From contig CADCWK010000339.1 of the NCBI GenBank assembly GCA_902806375.1, forward strand, positions 1 to 20,239: a stretch of 20,239 nucleotides of DNA. Direction: 5' to 3'. Below, one piece after another: positions 1 to 7,401 of this stretch. The DNA comes from an uncultured Thermomicrobiales bacterium (GTDB lineage: Bacteria; Chloroflexota; Chloroflexia; Thermomicrobiales; UBA6265). Made by a program: the position numbers and the translations under genes. How positions within the stretch are numbered: position 1 is the stretch's first letter; each line of letters opens with the position of its first letter. Below the pieces are notes generated by a model, which was given only the letters and a program-made list of their open reading frames with translations, made no database searches and was not told the origin of the DNA.

Positions 1-1
1 G

Positions 2-226
2 ACCGTGCGCTGGTGGAGACCGTCGCTCGCCGACGGCGCCTCGATCCTGATCGTCGGGATGCTGGTCGGCGCGGTCGCCTACTACGCCTACCTGACGCAC
101 ATCGAGTTGAACGTGCTCGACTCGATCTGCCAGTGGTGCGTCCTCAGTGCCGTCCTGACAGTCGCGCTGCTGGGCACGGAGGGCTATGGGTTCTGGCGGC
201 AGCTGGCCGGCCTGGCGGAGACGTGA
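2..226 (+). CDS. Vitamin K epoxide reductase (VKOR) family protein, C-terminal fragment
   Basis: The open frame enters from the left edge, so only the last 74 residues are visible. They contain a hydrophobic helix (about residues 13-31 of the fragment), a short loop, and a CQWC motif (Cys43 and Cys46) at the start of a second membrane helix. A CxxC at the membrane face after an 'IEL' stretch is the hallmark of bacterial VKOR homologues. These pass electrons from a thioredoxin-like partner (DsbA equivalent) to quinone during disulfide bond formation outside the cytoplasm. The upstream part, with the other Cys pair and the Ser/Thr of the active site, lies outside the window, and so may a fused or neighbouring thioredoxin domain. 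The GTG at base 5 is probably internal rather than the true start. Confidence 0.75.
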   Translation, partial: TVRWWRPSLADGASILIVGMLVGAVAYYAYLTHIELNVLDSICQWCVLSAVLTVALLGTEGYGFWRQLAGLAET

Positions 227-400
227 CCGGTCGGGCCGGATCGCTTCGGGCTGGCGGGGCCGGGTCGACCCCCGGCCACGGGTATCACCCGCCTGCGGTC
301 CATCGGCGCGGCGCGTGCGAGTCCGACCCACCGGCGGGTGGGGAGGGGTGTGTGCACAGTATCCTTGTCCGCCGAACGATGAACGGATCGCAGTATCGTC

Positions 401-407
401 AGGGGAG
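401..407 (+). promoter_or_regulatory. Ribosome binding site deciding the pncC start
   Basis: AGGGGAG lies 7 nt before the GTG at 415. The in-frame ATG at 379 has no comparable purine-rich sequence before it, so the GTG is preferred. Confidence 0.7.
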
Positions 408-414
408 TGAGACG

Positions 415-945
415 GTGGAGCTCGACGGGACGTGCCGGCAGGATATCGAGCGGCTGTCGGAGACGCTGAACAGCTGGCTGATCGACCATGACAACGTCCG
501 GATCGCCACGGCGGAATCCATCACCGGTGGCGGCGTCGCGGCCGCGCTGACCGCGGTCCCGGGGACCTCCTCGTACTTCCTGGGCGGGATCGTGGCCTAC
601 AGCAACCCGGCCAAGGCCTCGCTGCTCGGTGTCCCCGAGGCGATCCTGGACAACCCGGGCGCGGTCAGCGAACCCTGTGCCCGGTCGATGGCCGAAGGCG
701 CCCTGGACGCCTTCGATGCGACCTTCGCCGTGTCCACGACCGGCCTGGCCGGACCCGGCGGCGAGACCGACCGCAAGCCCATCGGTCTGGTCTACGTCGC
801 CGTCGCGGGACCCGACGGTATGACGGCGGAAGAGCACCGGTTCGAGGGCGACCGGGAGTCGATCACCGAGACCTCCGTCCACGCCGCGCTCCTCCTCCTC
901 CACGGACGGGTCCGGACCTGGCTGGACCGCGACCTTCAGACCTGA
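415..945 (+). CDS. pncC: Nicotinamide-nucleotide amidase (stand-alone CinA C-terminal domain)
   Basis: This 176-residue protein is the CinA C-terminal domain alone, without the N-terminal molybdopterin-binding-like (COG1058) domain found in full CinA. The family deamidates nicotinamide mononucleotide to nicotinic acid mononucleotide, recycling NMN for NAD synthesis in the cytoplasm. Family signatures are clear: TAES-TGG near residues 32-39 with the candidate nucleophile Ser35, FLGGIVAYSNPAK at 55-67 with conserved Lys67, GAVSE at 82-86, and TGLAGPGG at 109-116. The Cys usually seen in TAESCTGG is Ile36 here. The GTG start is chosen for its strong Shine-Dalgarno; starting at ATG 379 would add 12 residues that do not resemble the family. 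nadC, another NAD gene, lies 1.5 kb downstream on the same strand. Confidence 0.93.
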   Translation: MELDGTCRQDIERLSETLNSWLIDHDNVRIATAESITGGGVAAALTAVPGTSSYFLGGIVAYSNPAKASLLGVPEAILDNPGAVSEPCARSMAEGALDAFDATFAVSTTGLAGPGGETDRKPIGLVYVAVAGPDGMTAEEHRFEGDRESITETSVHAALLLLHGRVRTWLDRDLQT

Positions 946-1080
946 CGGCCTGCCCGTACTGCCGGGGCGCCGGACCTGTGCGACGGTCCCGATCCACCGT
1001 ATTGTTCCTGAAGCGCGTGTGGCGGTCGGCTCAGCCATTGGCTGTGGGGTCCCGCCCCCTTTTTCACGTCGATCGATGTC

Positions 1081-1085
1081 AGGAG
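1081..1085 (+). promoter_or_regulatory. Ribosome binding site deciding the M16 protease start
   Basis: AGGAG stands 8 nt before the GTG at 1094. The in-frame ATG at 1076 is upstream of this site and lacks its own, so translation most likely begins at the GTG. Confidence 0.65.
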
Positions 1086-1093
1086 TACCCTCC

Positions 1094-2383
1094 GTGCCGA
1101 CAGCCGACAAGCTGTACGAGAAGACCGTTCTGTCCAATGGCGTCCGGGTCGTCACCGGCGAGATGACCGGGGTCCGGTCGGCCTCGCTGATCCTCTACTT
1201 CGGCGTCGGGAGCCGCTACGAGCGGGCCGCCGAGAGCGGCGTCTCCCACTTCCTCGAGCACATGGTCTTCAAGGGCACCGAGCGCCGCCCGGACCCGATC
1301 ACGATCTCGCAGGAGATCGAGGGCGTCGGGGGCATCCTCAACGCCGCCACCGGTCGCGAGTCGACCAACTACTGGTTCAAGGTGCCCAGCACCCACTTCG
1401 CCGACGCCTTCGACGTGCTGGCCGACATCGTCCGCAACTCCGTCATCGACGAGACCGAGCTGGACAAGGAGCGGTCGGTCATCGTCGAGGAGATCCGCTC
1501 GGTCAACGACTCGCCGGAGGACCTGGTCCACGACGTCATCGACGACCTCGTCTGGGGCGACCAGGGCGTCGGCCGGCCAATCGCCGGGACGGAAGCCACC
1601 GTCCGGGCCATCACCCGCGACGGCATGGTCGACTACTGGAAGCGCAACTACCGGCCCGATCGCCTGGTCATCTCGGCCGCCGGGGATGTCCGTCACGCGG
1701 ACGTCGTCGCGCTGGCCGAGCGGCACTTCGGCGACCTCGCCGCGACCGCCGAGCCGGACACCTTCGAGCCGACCCGCAACGACCAGCGGGAGGCCCGTGT
1801 CCGGATCGTCGACCGCGAGACGGAGCAGGCGCAGCTCGTGCTGGCGATGCCGGCGCTGCCCTACACCACCGACGCCCGCTACGTGCAGTCCACGATCGAG
1901 GCCGTCCTCTCGTCCGGGATGAGTTCCCGGCTGTTCCAGGAGATCCGCGAGAAGCGTGGCCTGGTCTACTCGGTCTACGCCTATTTCCGGCCCTATGAGG
2001 ACGTCGGCCAGGGTGTGTTCTACGCCGGGACCGACCCGGAGCGGATCGACGAGGCAGCCACGGCGCTGATCGGGGAGATGCGCCGGATGCGCGACGAGCC
2101 CGTCCCGGACGACGAGCTGGCCCGGACCAAGGAGCTCCGCAAGGGGCGCCTGCTGATGGGGCTGGAGGACAGCCGGTCGGTCGCCTCCTGGATCGGCTCG
2201 CAGGAGTTGACCTACGGCGAGATCCGGACGCCGGAAGAGGTGACCGAGCGGATCGAGGCGGTGACGGTCGCCGAGGTCCAGGAGCTCAGCCAGCAGCTGT
2301 TCCGCCGGGACGTCATGAACGTCGCCCTGGTCGGGCCGTACAAGGACGCCGAGCGACTCGCCCAGATCGTCGCGGGACTCTAG
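1094..2383 (+). CDS. M16 family zinc metallopeptidase (processing-peptidase/YmxG type)
   Basis: The 429-residue protein has the inverted zinc motif of the pitrilysin clan, HFLEH at residues 52-56, with the distal zinc ligand Glu near residue 132 in VIVEEIRSVNDSPEDL, the expected ~76 residues later. The first half is the catalytic Peptidase_M16 domain. The second half, from about residue 170, is the inactive M16_C domain, with the conserved GMSSRLFQEIREKRGLVYSVYAY segment around 275-297. Length fits single-chain bacterial homologues of the beta subunit of mitochondrial processing peptidase. There is no signal peptide, so it should be cytoplasmic, degrading or trimming peptides; substrate unknown. 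It lies 66 nt before nadC on the same strand and may be co-transcribed with it. Confidence 0.93.
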   Translation: MPTADKLYEKTVLSNGVRVVTGEMTGVRSASLILYFGVGSRYERAAESGVSHFLEHMVFKGTERRPDPITISQEIEGVGGILNAATGRESTNYWFKVPSTHFADAFDVLADIVRNSVIDETELDKERSVIVEEIRSVNDSPEDLVHDVIDDLVWGDQGVGRPIAGTEATVRAITRDGMVDYWKRNYRPDRLVISAAGDVRHADVVALAERHFGDLAATAEPDTFEPTRNDQREARVRIVDRETEQAQLVLAMPALPYTTDARYVQSTIEAVLSSGMSSRLFQEIREKRGLVYSVYAYFRPYEDVGQGVFYAGTDPERIDEAATALIGEMRRMRDEPVPDDELARTKELRKGRLLMGLEDSRSVASWIGSQELTYGEIRTPEEVTERIEAVTVAEVQELSQQLFRRDVMNVALVGPYKDAERLAQIVAGL

Positions 2384-2449
2384 CGGCCGGCACCATGACG
2401 GGCGGGGCCGGAACGCCGGCCAGGTGAACCAGGACCAGAGGGATCGACC

Positions 2450-3304
2450 ATGACGCAGGGAACGGGCTGGAACGGCTGGGACGCGATCATCGACCTCGGT
2501 CTGGCCGAGGACATCGGGACCGGCGACGTGACGACGATGGCGACCGTTCCGGCCGATGCGCGGTCGTCGGCCCGGCTGGTCGCCAAGGCCGAGGGCGTGC
2601 TCTCCGGGGTCGAGGTCGCTCGCTCGGTCTTTCACCGCGTCGACCCGACCATCCGCTGGGAGACCTGCATGCCGGACGGCAGCCATGTCCCCGAAGGGAC
2701 GGTCATCGCCGAGATCGAGGGACCGTCCCACGCGATGCTGGTGGCCGAGCGGACGGCCCTCAACCTGATCCAGCACCTCTGCGGGATCGCCTCGCTGACC
2801 GCTCGCTACGTCGACGCCGTCGAGGGGACCGGTGCGTGCATCATCGACACCCGCAAGACGCTGCCCGGGCTGCGCGTGCTGGAGAAGGCGGCCGTCCGGC
2901 ATGGTGGGGGTCGGAACCACCGCGTCGGGCTCAGCGATGGCGTCCTGATCAAGGACAACCACCTCGCCGCAATCGGCGGTGAGGACCGCGTCACGCGCGC
3001 GATCGCCGCTGCCCGGGCCGCCGTCCCACATACCCTCCGGGTCGAGGTCGAGGTCACGACGCTGGCCGAGGTGCGCGAGGCCGTGGAGGCGGGCGCCGAT
3101 GCGATCCTGCTCGACAACATGGGGATCGACGAGATGCGGGAGGCCGTCATGATCGTCGGTGGCCGCTCGCTGACGGAAGCGTCCGGCGGCGTCAACCTCG
3201 CCACGGTCCGCCTCGTCGCGGAGACGGGCGTCGATCTGATCTCGGTCGGTCGCCTGACCCACTCCGCCCCGGCGCTCGATATCAGCCTCCAGTTCGCCTT
3301 GTAG
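2450..3304 (+). CDS. nadC: Nicotinate-nucleotide pyrophosphorylase (carboxylating), quinolinate phosphoribosyltransferase
   Basis: The 284-residue length is typical of NadC, which converts quinolinate and PRPP to nicotinate mononucleotide, CO2 and pyrophosphate in de novo NAD synthesis. Hallmarks in order are EDIGTGDVTT (20-29), ERTALNLIQHLCGIA (100-114), DTRKTLPGLR (133-142), EKAAVRHGGGRNHRVGLSDG (145-164), LIKDNH (166-171), VEVEV (198-202), LLDNM (220-224), EASGGV (243-248) and ISVGRLTHS (264-272). Active-site Arg, Lys and His residues all appear intact. AGAGGGA precedes the ATG by 6 nt. nadA and nadB are not in this window. The product, nicotinate mononucleotide, is the same compound produced by the PncC enzyme encoded upstream. 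Confidence 0.97.
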   Translation: MTQGTGWNGWDAIIDLGLAEDIGTGDVTTMATVPADARSSARLVAKAEGVLSGVEVARSVFHRVDPTIRWETCMPDGSHVPEGTVIAEIEGPSHAMLVAERTALNLIQHLCGIASLTARYVDAVEGTGACIIDTRKTLPGLRVLEKAAVRHGGGRNHRVGLSDGVLIKDNHLAAIGGEDRVTRAIAAARAAVPHTLRVEVEVTTLAEVREAVEAGADAILLDNMGIDEMREAVMIVGGRSLTEASGGVNLATVRLVAETGVDLISVGRLTHSAPALDISLQFAL

Positions 3305-3354
3305 ACCAGCGGACCAGGCAGGCTCGCGGAGCCGTCGCGCATGGTTTGTCTACA

Positions 3355-3383
3355 TTGAACGAAAAGCCGGCCCTAGGCATAAT
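3355..3383 (+). promoter_or_regulatory. Sigma-70-type promoter for the L,D-transpeptidase gene
   Basis: TTGAAC (3355-3360) and CATAAT (3378-3383) are separated by exactly 17 nt, close to the TTGACA/TATAAT consensus. The area is visibly AT-richer than its surroundings. Transcription would begin near 3390. Confidence 0.6.
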
Positions 3384-3616
3384 GGATCGTTCGTACGCGA
3401 CCAATAGGTCCCCGGCGTGATCCGGCGGAGATGCGCGAATCGGTGCCCGCATCGATCCGCGGATGGTAGGATGACCGGGAGAAACCACCTCGCAGGCTCT
3501 CGCGTTACAGCAGGCAAGCAGATTCCGACCTCCCTCCGAACCCGGACTCAGTCTGGCCGGAGCGTTGGGTGAACGCGCGCAGGGATTCGGAACGGCGACC
3601 GGGGGGTCGCTGGCAC

Positions 3617-3623
3617 AGGGGAG
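3617..3623 (+). promoter_or_regulatory. Ribosome binding site deciding the L,D-transpeptidase start
   Basis: AGGGGAG is 6 nt before the GTG at 3630. Later in-frame ATGs at 3642 and 3663 have no such site. Confidence 0.65.
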
Positions 3624-3629
3624 ACATCA

Positions 3630-4904
3630 GTGAACGATCTTATGGGCCAGTCCGTCCCGGTCATGTCGCGGACATCCGATCGCCCGGGCGCTGCCCGTCG
3701 GGGTAGCGTCGCCGGTCGCTTGCTGCTGGCTGCCGTTATCATCCTGACGACTGTGCTCTCGGTAGGCGGCTCGTTCTCCCAGCCGCGCCAGGCCGCGGCC
3801 CAGGACGAGAACGCGACCTTCCCTGGCTTCTCTAGCACCTGGTCGCCACCGTCGACCGTCTACATCCCCGAGACCGGCCACAGCATCGACGGCTGGTTCC
3901 TCGACATGTGGCGCGAGAACGGCTCGGCCAGCGTCTTCGGCAACCCGATCACCGCCGAGATCACCCGCGACGACGGCTCGATCGTCCAGTATTACGAGTA
4001 CGCCCGCTTCGAGTACTGGCCCAACGGCGATGCCGAGGGCAACCTGATCACGCTGGGCCGCATCGGCGAGGACCTGCGGCCGGTCGTCGTGCCGCGCATC
4101 TCGATCGGTGGGTCGGCCGGCAAGGCCGCCCAGCTGACGCGTGCCGCCATGGCGTGGGAGCCGCTGACCGAGAGCCAGATCCGGCCTGACTCCGACTCCT
4201 ACCTGTACGTTCCGGAGACCGGCCACAGCATCTACGACGGCTTCCTTGCTTTCTGGCAGAACACGGACCTCCAGTGGTTCCTCGGCAACCCGGTCTCGGA
4301 GGAGTACGTCGTCGACGACGTCCACTACCAGGTATTCGAGCGCGGCCAGCTGCGCTGGGAGCCGGGTAGCGACATCACGATGGAGCCGATCGGCGAGCTC
4401 CTCGCCAAGCAGCAGCGACTGTCCTTCGACCCGACCGGGCAGGGCGACCTGCCGGCCTATGACGAGGCCCTGTTCATCCAGCCCGCCCCGCCGACCATGG
4501 CGGAGATCGTCGAGATGGCCGGCGCCGACCCAGATGCCGAGCGCTGGATCGACATCAACCTCGACACGCAGTACCTGATCGCCTACCAGGGTGACGTTCC
4601 CGTCATGGAGACGTACATCAGCTCGGGCCGGCCGGAGTTCGCGACGCCGACGGGGACGTTCTACATCAACACCAAGCTGCCGGTGCAGGACATGGCCGGG
4701 GTGATCGGCGGCGAGTCCTATGACGTGCCGAACGTCCCCGATGTGATGTATTTCACGGATGTGGGGCACGCGATCCACGGCGCATACTGGCACAACAACT
4801 TCGGCACGGAGATGAGCCACGGCTGCATCAACGTCCCGATCGAACTGTCGGAGTTCCTCTGGCAGTGGTCGCCGCTGAACACGCGGGTCGAGATCCACGA
4901 CTAA
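3630..4904 (+). CDS. Exported L,D-transpeptidase (YkuD domain) with two PETGHS/FGNP surface repeats
   Basis: This 424-residue protein begins with a basic stretch and a membrane helix (about 29-48), then AAAQ near 55-58, consistent with an export signal or membrane anchor. Two copies of one repeat follow: about 77-147 and 191-259, each with (I/V)PETGHS, a Phe/Trp-rich helix, F-GNP and a final (F/R)-E-(W)-P stretch. The C-terminal third (about 305-424) is a YkuD L,D-transpeptidase domain with AIHG (His383) and SHGCIN (396-401), catalytic Cys399. Such enzymes form 3-3 peptidoglycan cross-links or attach proteins to the wall; which applies here is not known. The repeats resemble LGFP-like wall-binding modules in outline, so surface binding is a reasonable inference. 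Monocistronic, with its own promoter and terminator. Confidence 0.9.
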   Translation: MNDLMGQSVPVMSRTSDRPGAARRGSVAGRLLLAAVIILTTVLSVGGSFSQPRQAAAQDENATFPGFSSTWSPPSTVYIPETGHSIDGWFLDMWRENGSASVFGNPITAEITRDDGSIVQYYEYARFEYWPNGDAEGNLITLGRIGEDLRPVVVPRISIGGSAGKAAQLTRAAMAWEPLTESQIRPDSDSYLYVPETGHSIYDGFLAFWQNTDLQWFLGNPVSEEYVVDDVHYQVFERGQLRWEPGSDITMEPIGELLAKQQRLSFDPTGQGDLPAYDEALFIQPAPPTMAEIVEMAGADPDAERWIDINLDTQYLIAYQGDVPVMETYISSGRPEFATPTGTFYINTKLPVQDMAGVIGGESYDVPNVPDVMYFTDVGHAIHGAYWHNNFGTEMSHGCINVPIELSEFLWQWSPLNTRVEIHD

Positions 4905-4941
4905 CCGCTGACCCTTATCCGGCACGAGACCCCGTGACCCA

Positions 4942-4973
4942 AGCCCCTGGCTCATTGCGAGTCAGGGGCTTTC
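4942..4973 (+). terminator. Rho-independent terminator of the L,D-transpeptidase gene
   Basis: AGCCCCTGGCTC (4942-4953) pairs with GAGTCAGGGGCT (4959-4970): 12 bp including one G-T pair, with a 5-nt loop. TTTCG follows, a short T tract. It lies 38 nt after the stop codon. Confidence 0.7.
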
Positions 4974-5383
4974 GCGTCCAGCGAGTTGGATTAGCTCCCC
5001 GAAAATCGGAAGCAGGTAGACCGGGTAGTGGGTAGTTCTGCTCACGCTCGATGTCGCGTCGTGGTCTGTCGTGGCTCGATCGCGGCCCCGGAGCCATCCC
5101 CGTTCCCAACCCGGGGGCTGGCCCGGGTCTTCCGCCTGTGAGTGACTGGTGACTGCGGCTCACCCGTCAATGGAGAGGGCGACGCGGCTGGCGGCGATGG
5201 TCAGGTCGTTGGCCGATGTGTACCGCCGGGCAAGTCTCTGGTGATTCCTGCCCCGTGCCATCTCCGACAGGCGCTGCTACGCCGTCGCACCCTCCGCCCG
5301 ACGTGCTCCGGCGGTCGCGGCCGGACCACGTCATCAGGATCCTGAAACGCGATGACACGAACGCGCCTGAGCTCGCTTCCAGC
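4974..5383. other. Intergenic region between convergent genes
   Basis: I see no convincing gene in this stretch; its short open frames are low-complexity and GC-driven. It holds a 7-bp hairpin ACCCGGG/CCCGGGT with a 6-nt loop (5109-5128) and, 20 nt later, one copy of a 17-bp sequence (5148-5164) that recurs at 7256-7272. Its right end contains the hairpin at the 3' end of the disrupted hydrolase gene. Confidence 0.5.
5148..5164. repeat. 17-bp repeat copy 1 (GGTGACTGCGGCTCACC)
   Basis: The sequence is identical over 17 bp to 7256-7272, same orientation, and its ends are a 5-bp inverted repeat (GGTGA/TCACC). Similarity seems to continue weakly on the right, as both copies are followed within about 25 nt by a purine-rich stretch ending GGCGACG. 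The two copies bracket the disrupted hydrolase gene. Confidence 0.5.
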
Positions 5384-5389
5384 TCAGGC
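5365..5389 (-). terminator. Hairpin overlapping the stop codon of the hydrolase pseudogene
   Basis: GCCTGAGCT (5365-5373) and AGCTCAGGC (5381-5389) form a perfect 9-bp stem with a 7-nt loop. The TGA stop of the minus-strand gene (5384-5386) lies inside the arm. No real T tract follows in the minus direction, so termination may be weak or Rho-assisted. Confidence 0.5.
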
Positions 5390-6951
5390 CTCCCCGAATT
5401 CGATCGGCGCATAGTCCCTCTCGGTGCAGGCCACACTCGCCGGCGCGGTCGGATCTTCCAGGAAAGCGGAGATTAGATCCGCCGGGCAGGTCGTCGGGGC
5501 CGTGCCTGGCACGCCATGGGCCTGCCCGGTAAACACGACGACCTCGGCGTTCTCGAGGGTTGCCGCGGTCTCCTCCGCCAGGGCGGGCTGCGTCGATTGA
5601 CCCCACTCGCCGACCAGGATCAGTGCCGGTGTGTCCGACATCACCGGCGCGAAGGTGGACAGTGGGGCGGACGGCAGGTCCCATGGCGCGCAAGCGTCGA
5701 GCAGGGCACGGGTCGTACGGGCGAGCGAGGCGGCGACCGGACCCCCCTCGGCGAGTTCGTCCAGATCGGTCTGGTTCGTTCGCGACAGATCCTCGGCGCA
5801 GTACACGGTGAGTAGGAGCCCATCGTTCGCGGCAACCGCGTCGGTCTCGGCCACGCCTTCCTCGTCGCCGGCGAGGAGTCCGGAGAGGGGTTCCACGTCT
5901 CCGGCGAGCAGGCCATCGAGCAGGGCCGGCAGTGCGGGGACCAGATCAGCCGTGAGATAGGCCGTATTGGTCAGCAGAAAGACGAGCAGGTCACCGGTGA
6001 GGAGTGCGCCGCCCCCGAGGTCGAGCGGGACCTCGTTCAATGCCGTGATGGCCGCACCGAAGCGGGCTTTGAGATCAGGGTGGCGCCCAGCGCAGGCCGG
6101 TTCAGCGGCGCAGCCGGCGAAGACGCGTCTCAGCGCCAACTCCTTGTAGCGCAGGTCAACAAGGAGGTCATTGGATTGTGGCGGGTTGGGCGAGTCGAGG
6201 ACGATAGCATGGGTGGCGTCTGGATCGATGCGCAGCAGCTCCAGGGCGACAGTGGTGCCATAGGAGACCGCGTAGACGTCCCATGCGTCGAGCCCGAGCG
6301 CCAGCCGGAGGTCGCGGGCGTCGGCCGCGATGGACGCGGTGGAGTGGGCGGCGAGGTCGATCCCGGCCGCCGCGTACCGGGCATGGCACGAGGTCGACGC
6401 GTCGAGGAACCGGGCGGGGTCTGCCAGTCGGTCGAGCGAGAAGAGCGCACAGTCCAGCCGGGGGACGGAGTAACCTGTGCCGCGCTGGTCGAGCACGATC
6501 AGGTCGCGCCCGGCGACGAGGGCGGTGCCGGCCTGGGTCTGGAGCAGGGGCACGACGGAACTGGTCGCCCCTACGCCGGGGCCACCCTCGAGCTAAAGGG
6601 TCGGGATGGTAACCCCCTCCGGTCGGGCGCACGGACGATGGTGACGTGGAGCGCCACGACGTTGCCGTCGCCGGGGTCAGCCCGGTCCTCGGGAACGGTC
6701 AACACGCCACACTCGACGGCGAATGGGGTCACCTCCGGGGCGAACGGACACGGGGTGGCGTGGTAGGCGCGGGCAGACGGGCTGGCCGGGGCGTTCCCCC
6801 TCACGTCGTCGGTCGTTGCGGGACTGGTCACCGAGCCGAGCGGTGCCGGACGGGGAGCCGGCCATGACCGTGGCGCGGCGAGCGAGACCGCCGGTCCGGC
6901 GGCGAGGAAGACGGCGAGGGTGACGATCAGGGCACGGAGATGTGGTCGCAT
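5384..6951 (-). pseudogene. Disrupted exported alpha/beta-hydrolase (S33 / TAP-like peptidase family)
   Basis: Two minus-strand frames together make one protein. The first part (from ATG at 6949-6951, preceded by AGAGGAA) has a signal peptide (MRPHLRALIVTLAVFLAAG...), then CPF...VECGVLTVPEDRADPGDG and VTIVRAPDRR, typical of SlpD/TAP-like hydrolases. It runs out of frame to a stop at 6571-6573. The other frame resumes with LEGGPG (oxyanion-hole region), then LIVLDQRGTGYS, nucleophile motif AVSYG (Ser codon 6263-6265) and a C-terminal TAP-like domain with the expected His (5516-5518). Joining the halves needs either one extra base near 6591, or one extra base in the C5 run at 6613-6617 plus readthrough of TAG at 6593-6595; the second option gives PTLYLEGGPG if TAG was TAC. 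The expected catalytic Asp in GE(F/Y)D is Gly (GEWG, 5600-5602). An intact homologue would hydrolyse peptides or esters outside the membrane. Confidence 0.8.
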
Positions 6952-7401
6952 GGGCGGTTCCTCTGGCCGAGGTGCTGGCGCTGAGACGAGCGGTCCATCC
7001 GTCCTCTCCCAACGCCGCGGCGGCGCGAGCGACTTCCACGGTACCGGGCCAGTTGGTATGCCCTGTGTTCCATCGATGGAGGATGTGTGATGCCGAGCGC
7101 ACCACCTGGGCTGGCATCCGGCTATCGGTGCGCCCAGATCGGCAGATGTCCGGCGAGGCTCGATGACACACCACGCTGGTCGGTCGAGGCGGGATTGCTG
7201 TCCTGGAGCCGACCCCACCCGGCTCACGGGGACGGGATCGCTCCGCTACCCCATGGGTGACTGCGGCTCACCGGTTCCCGGGAGGGGAGGCGACGAAGTG
7301 GGCCGTCGGCTTGTCGATGCCGCGTGTCAAACCACTGGAGCGGCAGCCCGGAGCTACAGGTGGGTGCCAGCATCCGGGGGTCGGAGCTGCCCCAGAGCCG
7401 G
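6952..7401. other. Intergenic region between the permease gene and the hydrolase pseudogene
   Basis: No gene is supported in these 450 bases. Visible items are the ribosome binding site of the pseudogene (TTCCTCT on the plus strand, 6958-6964), a 10-bp palindrome CCATCGATGG (7070-7079), and the second 17-bp repeat copy (7256-7272). I see no good promoter or T-tract terminator, so whether the hydrolase was co-transcribed with the ABC importer cannot be told. Confidence 0.5.
7256..7272. repeat. 17-bp repeat copy 2 (GGTGACTGCGGCTCACC)
   Basis: Exact direct repeat of 5148-5164, about 2.1 kb away, on the other side of the disrupted hydrolase gene. Flanking bases on both sides differ, so the match is limited to 17 bp plus weak similarity to the right. 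Confidence 0.5.

Larger units (their letters stand above)
3305..3629. other. Intergenic region: promoter and structured leader of the L,D-transpeptidase gene
   Basis: No gene is visible in these 325 bases. A small hairpin just after nadC (GGCTC/GAGCC, 3321-3333) lacks a T tract and is a poor terminator. A promoter at 3355-3383 faces the L,D-transpeptidase gene, leaving a leader of about 240 nt. The leader contains an imperfect hairpin (GATGCG 3430-3435 with CGCATC 3448-3453) and a tight GCGACC/GGTCGC hairpin with a GGGG loop (3595-3610) 6 nt before the ribosome binding site. I compared it by eye with c-di-GMP and c-di-AMP (ydaO) riboswitch motifs and saw no match. Confidence 0.55.

Noticed and set aside
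13..414. N-terminal extension of PncC reading back to base 13
   Set aside because: It overlaps the VKOR-like gene in another frame, is Arg/Gly-rich, and is not part of the CinA C-terminal family.
1079..3262. Very long minus-strand open frame (727 codons) opposite the M16 and nadC genes
   Set aside because: It is antisense to two certain genes, rich in Asp, Arg, Gly and Val without any domain, and is explained by GC-rich codon usage.
3390..3629. Leader considered as a c-di-GMP or ydaO riboswitch
   Set aside because: The conserved core motifs of these classes were not found by eye; only an unassigned structured leader is claimed.
5148..7272. Repeat pair considered as attachment sites of an integrated element
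   Set aside because: No integrase, recombinase or tRNA gene is nearby, so an att-site call is not supported; only the repeat is reported.
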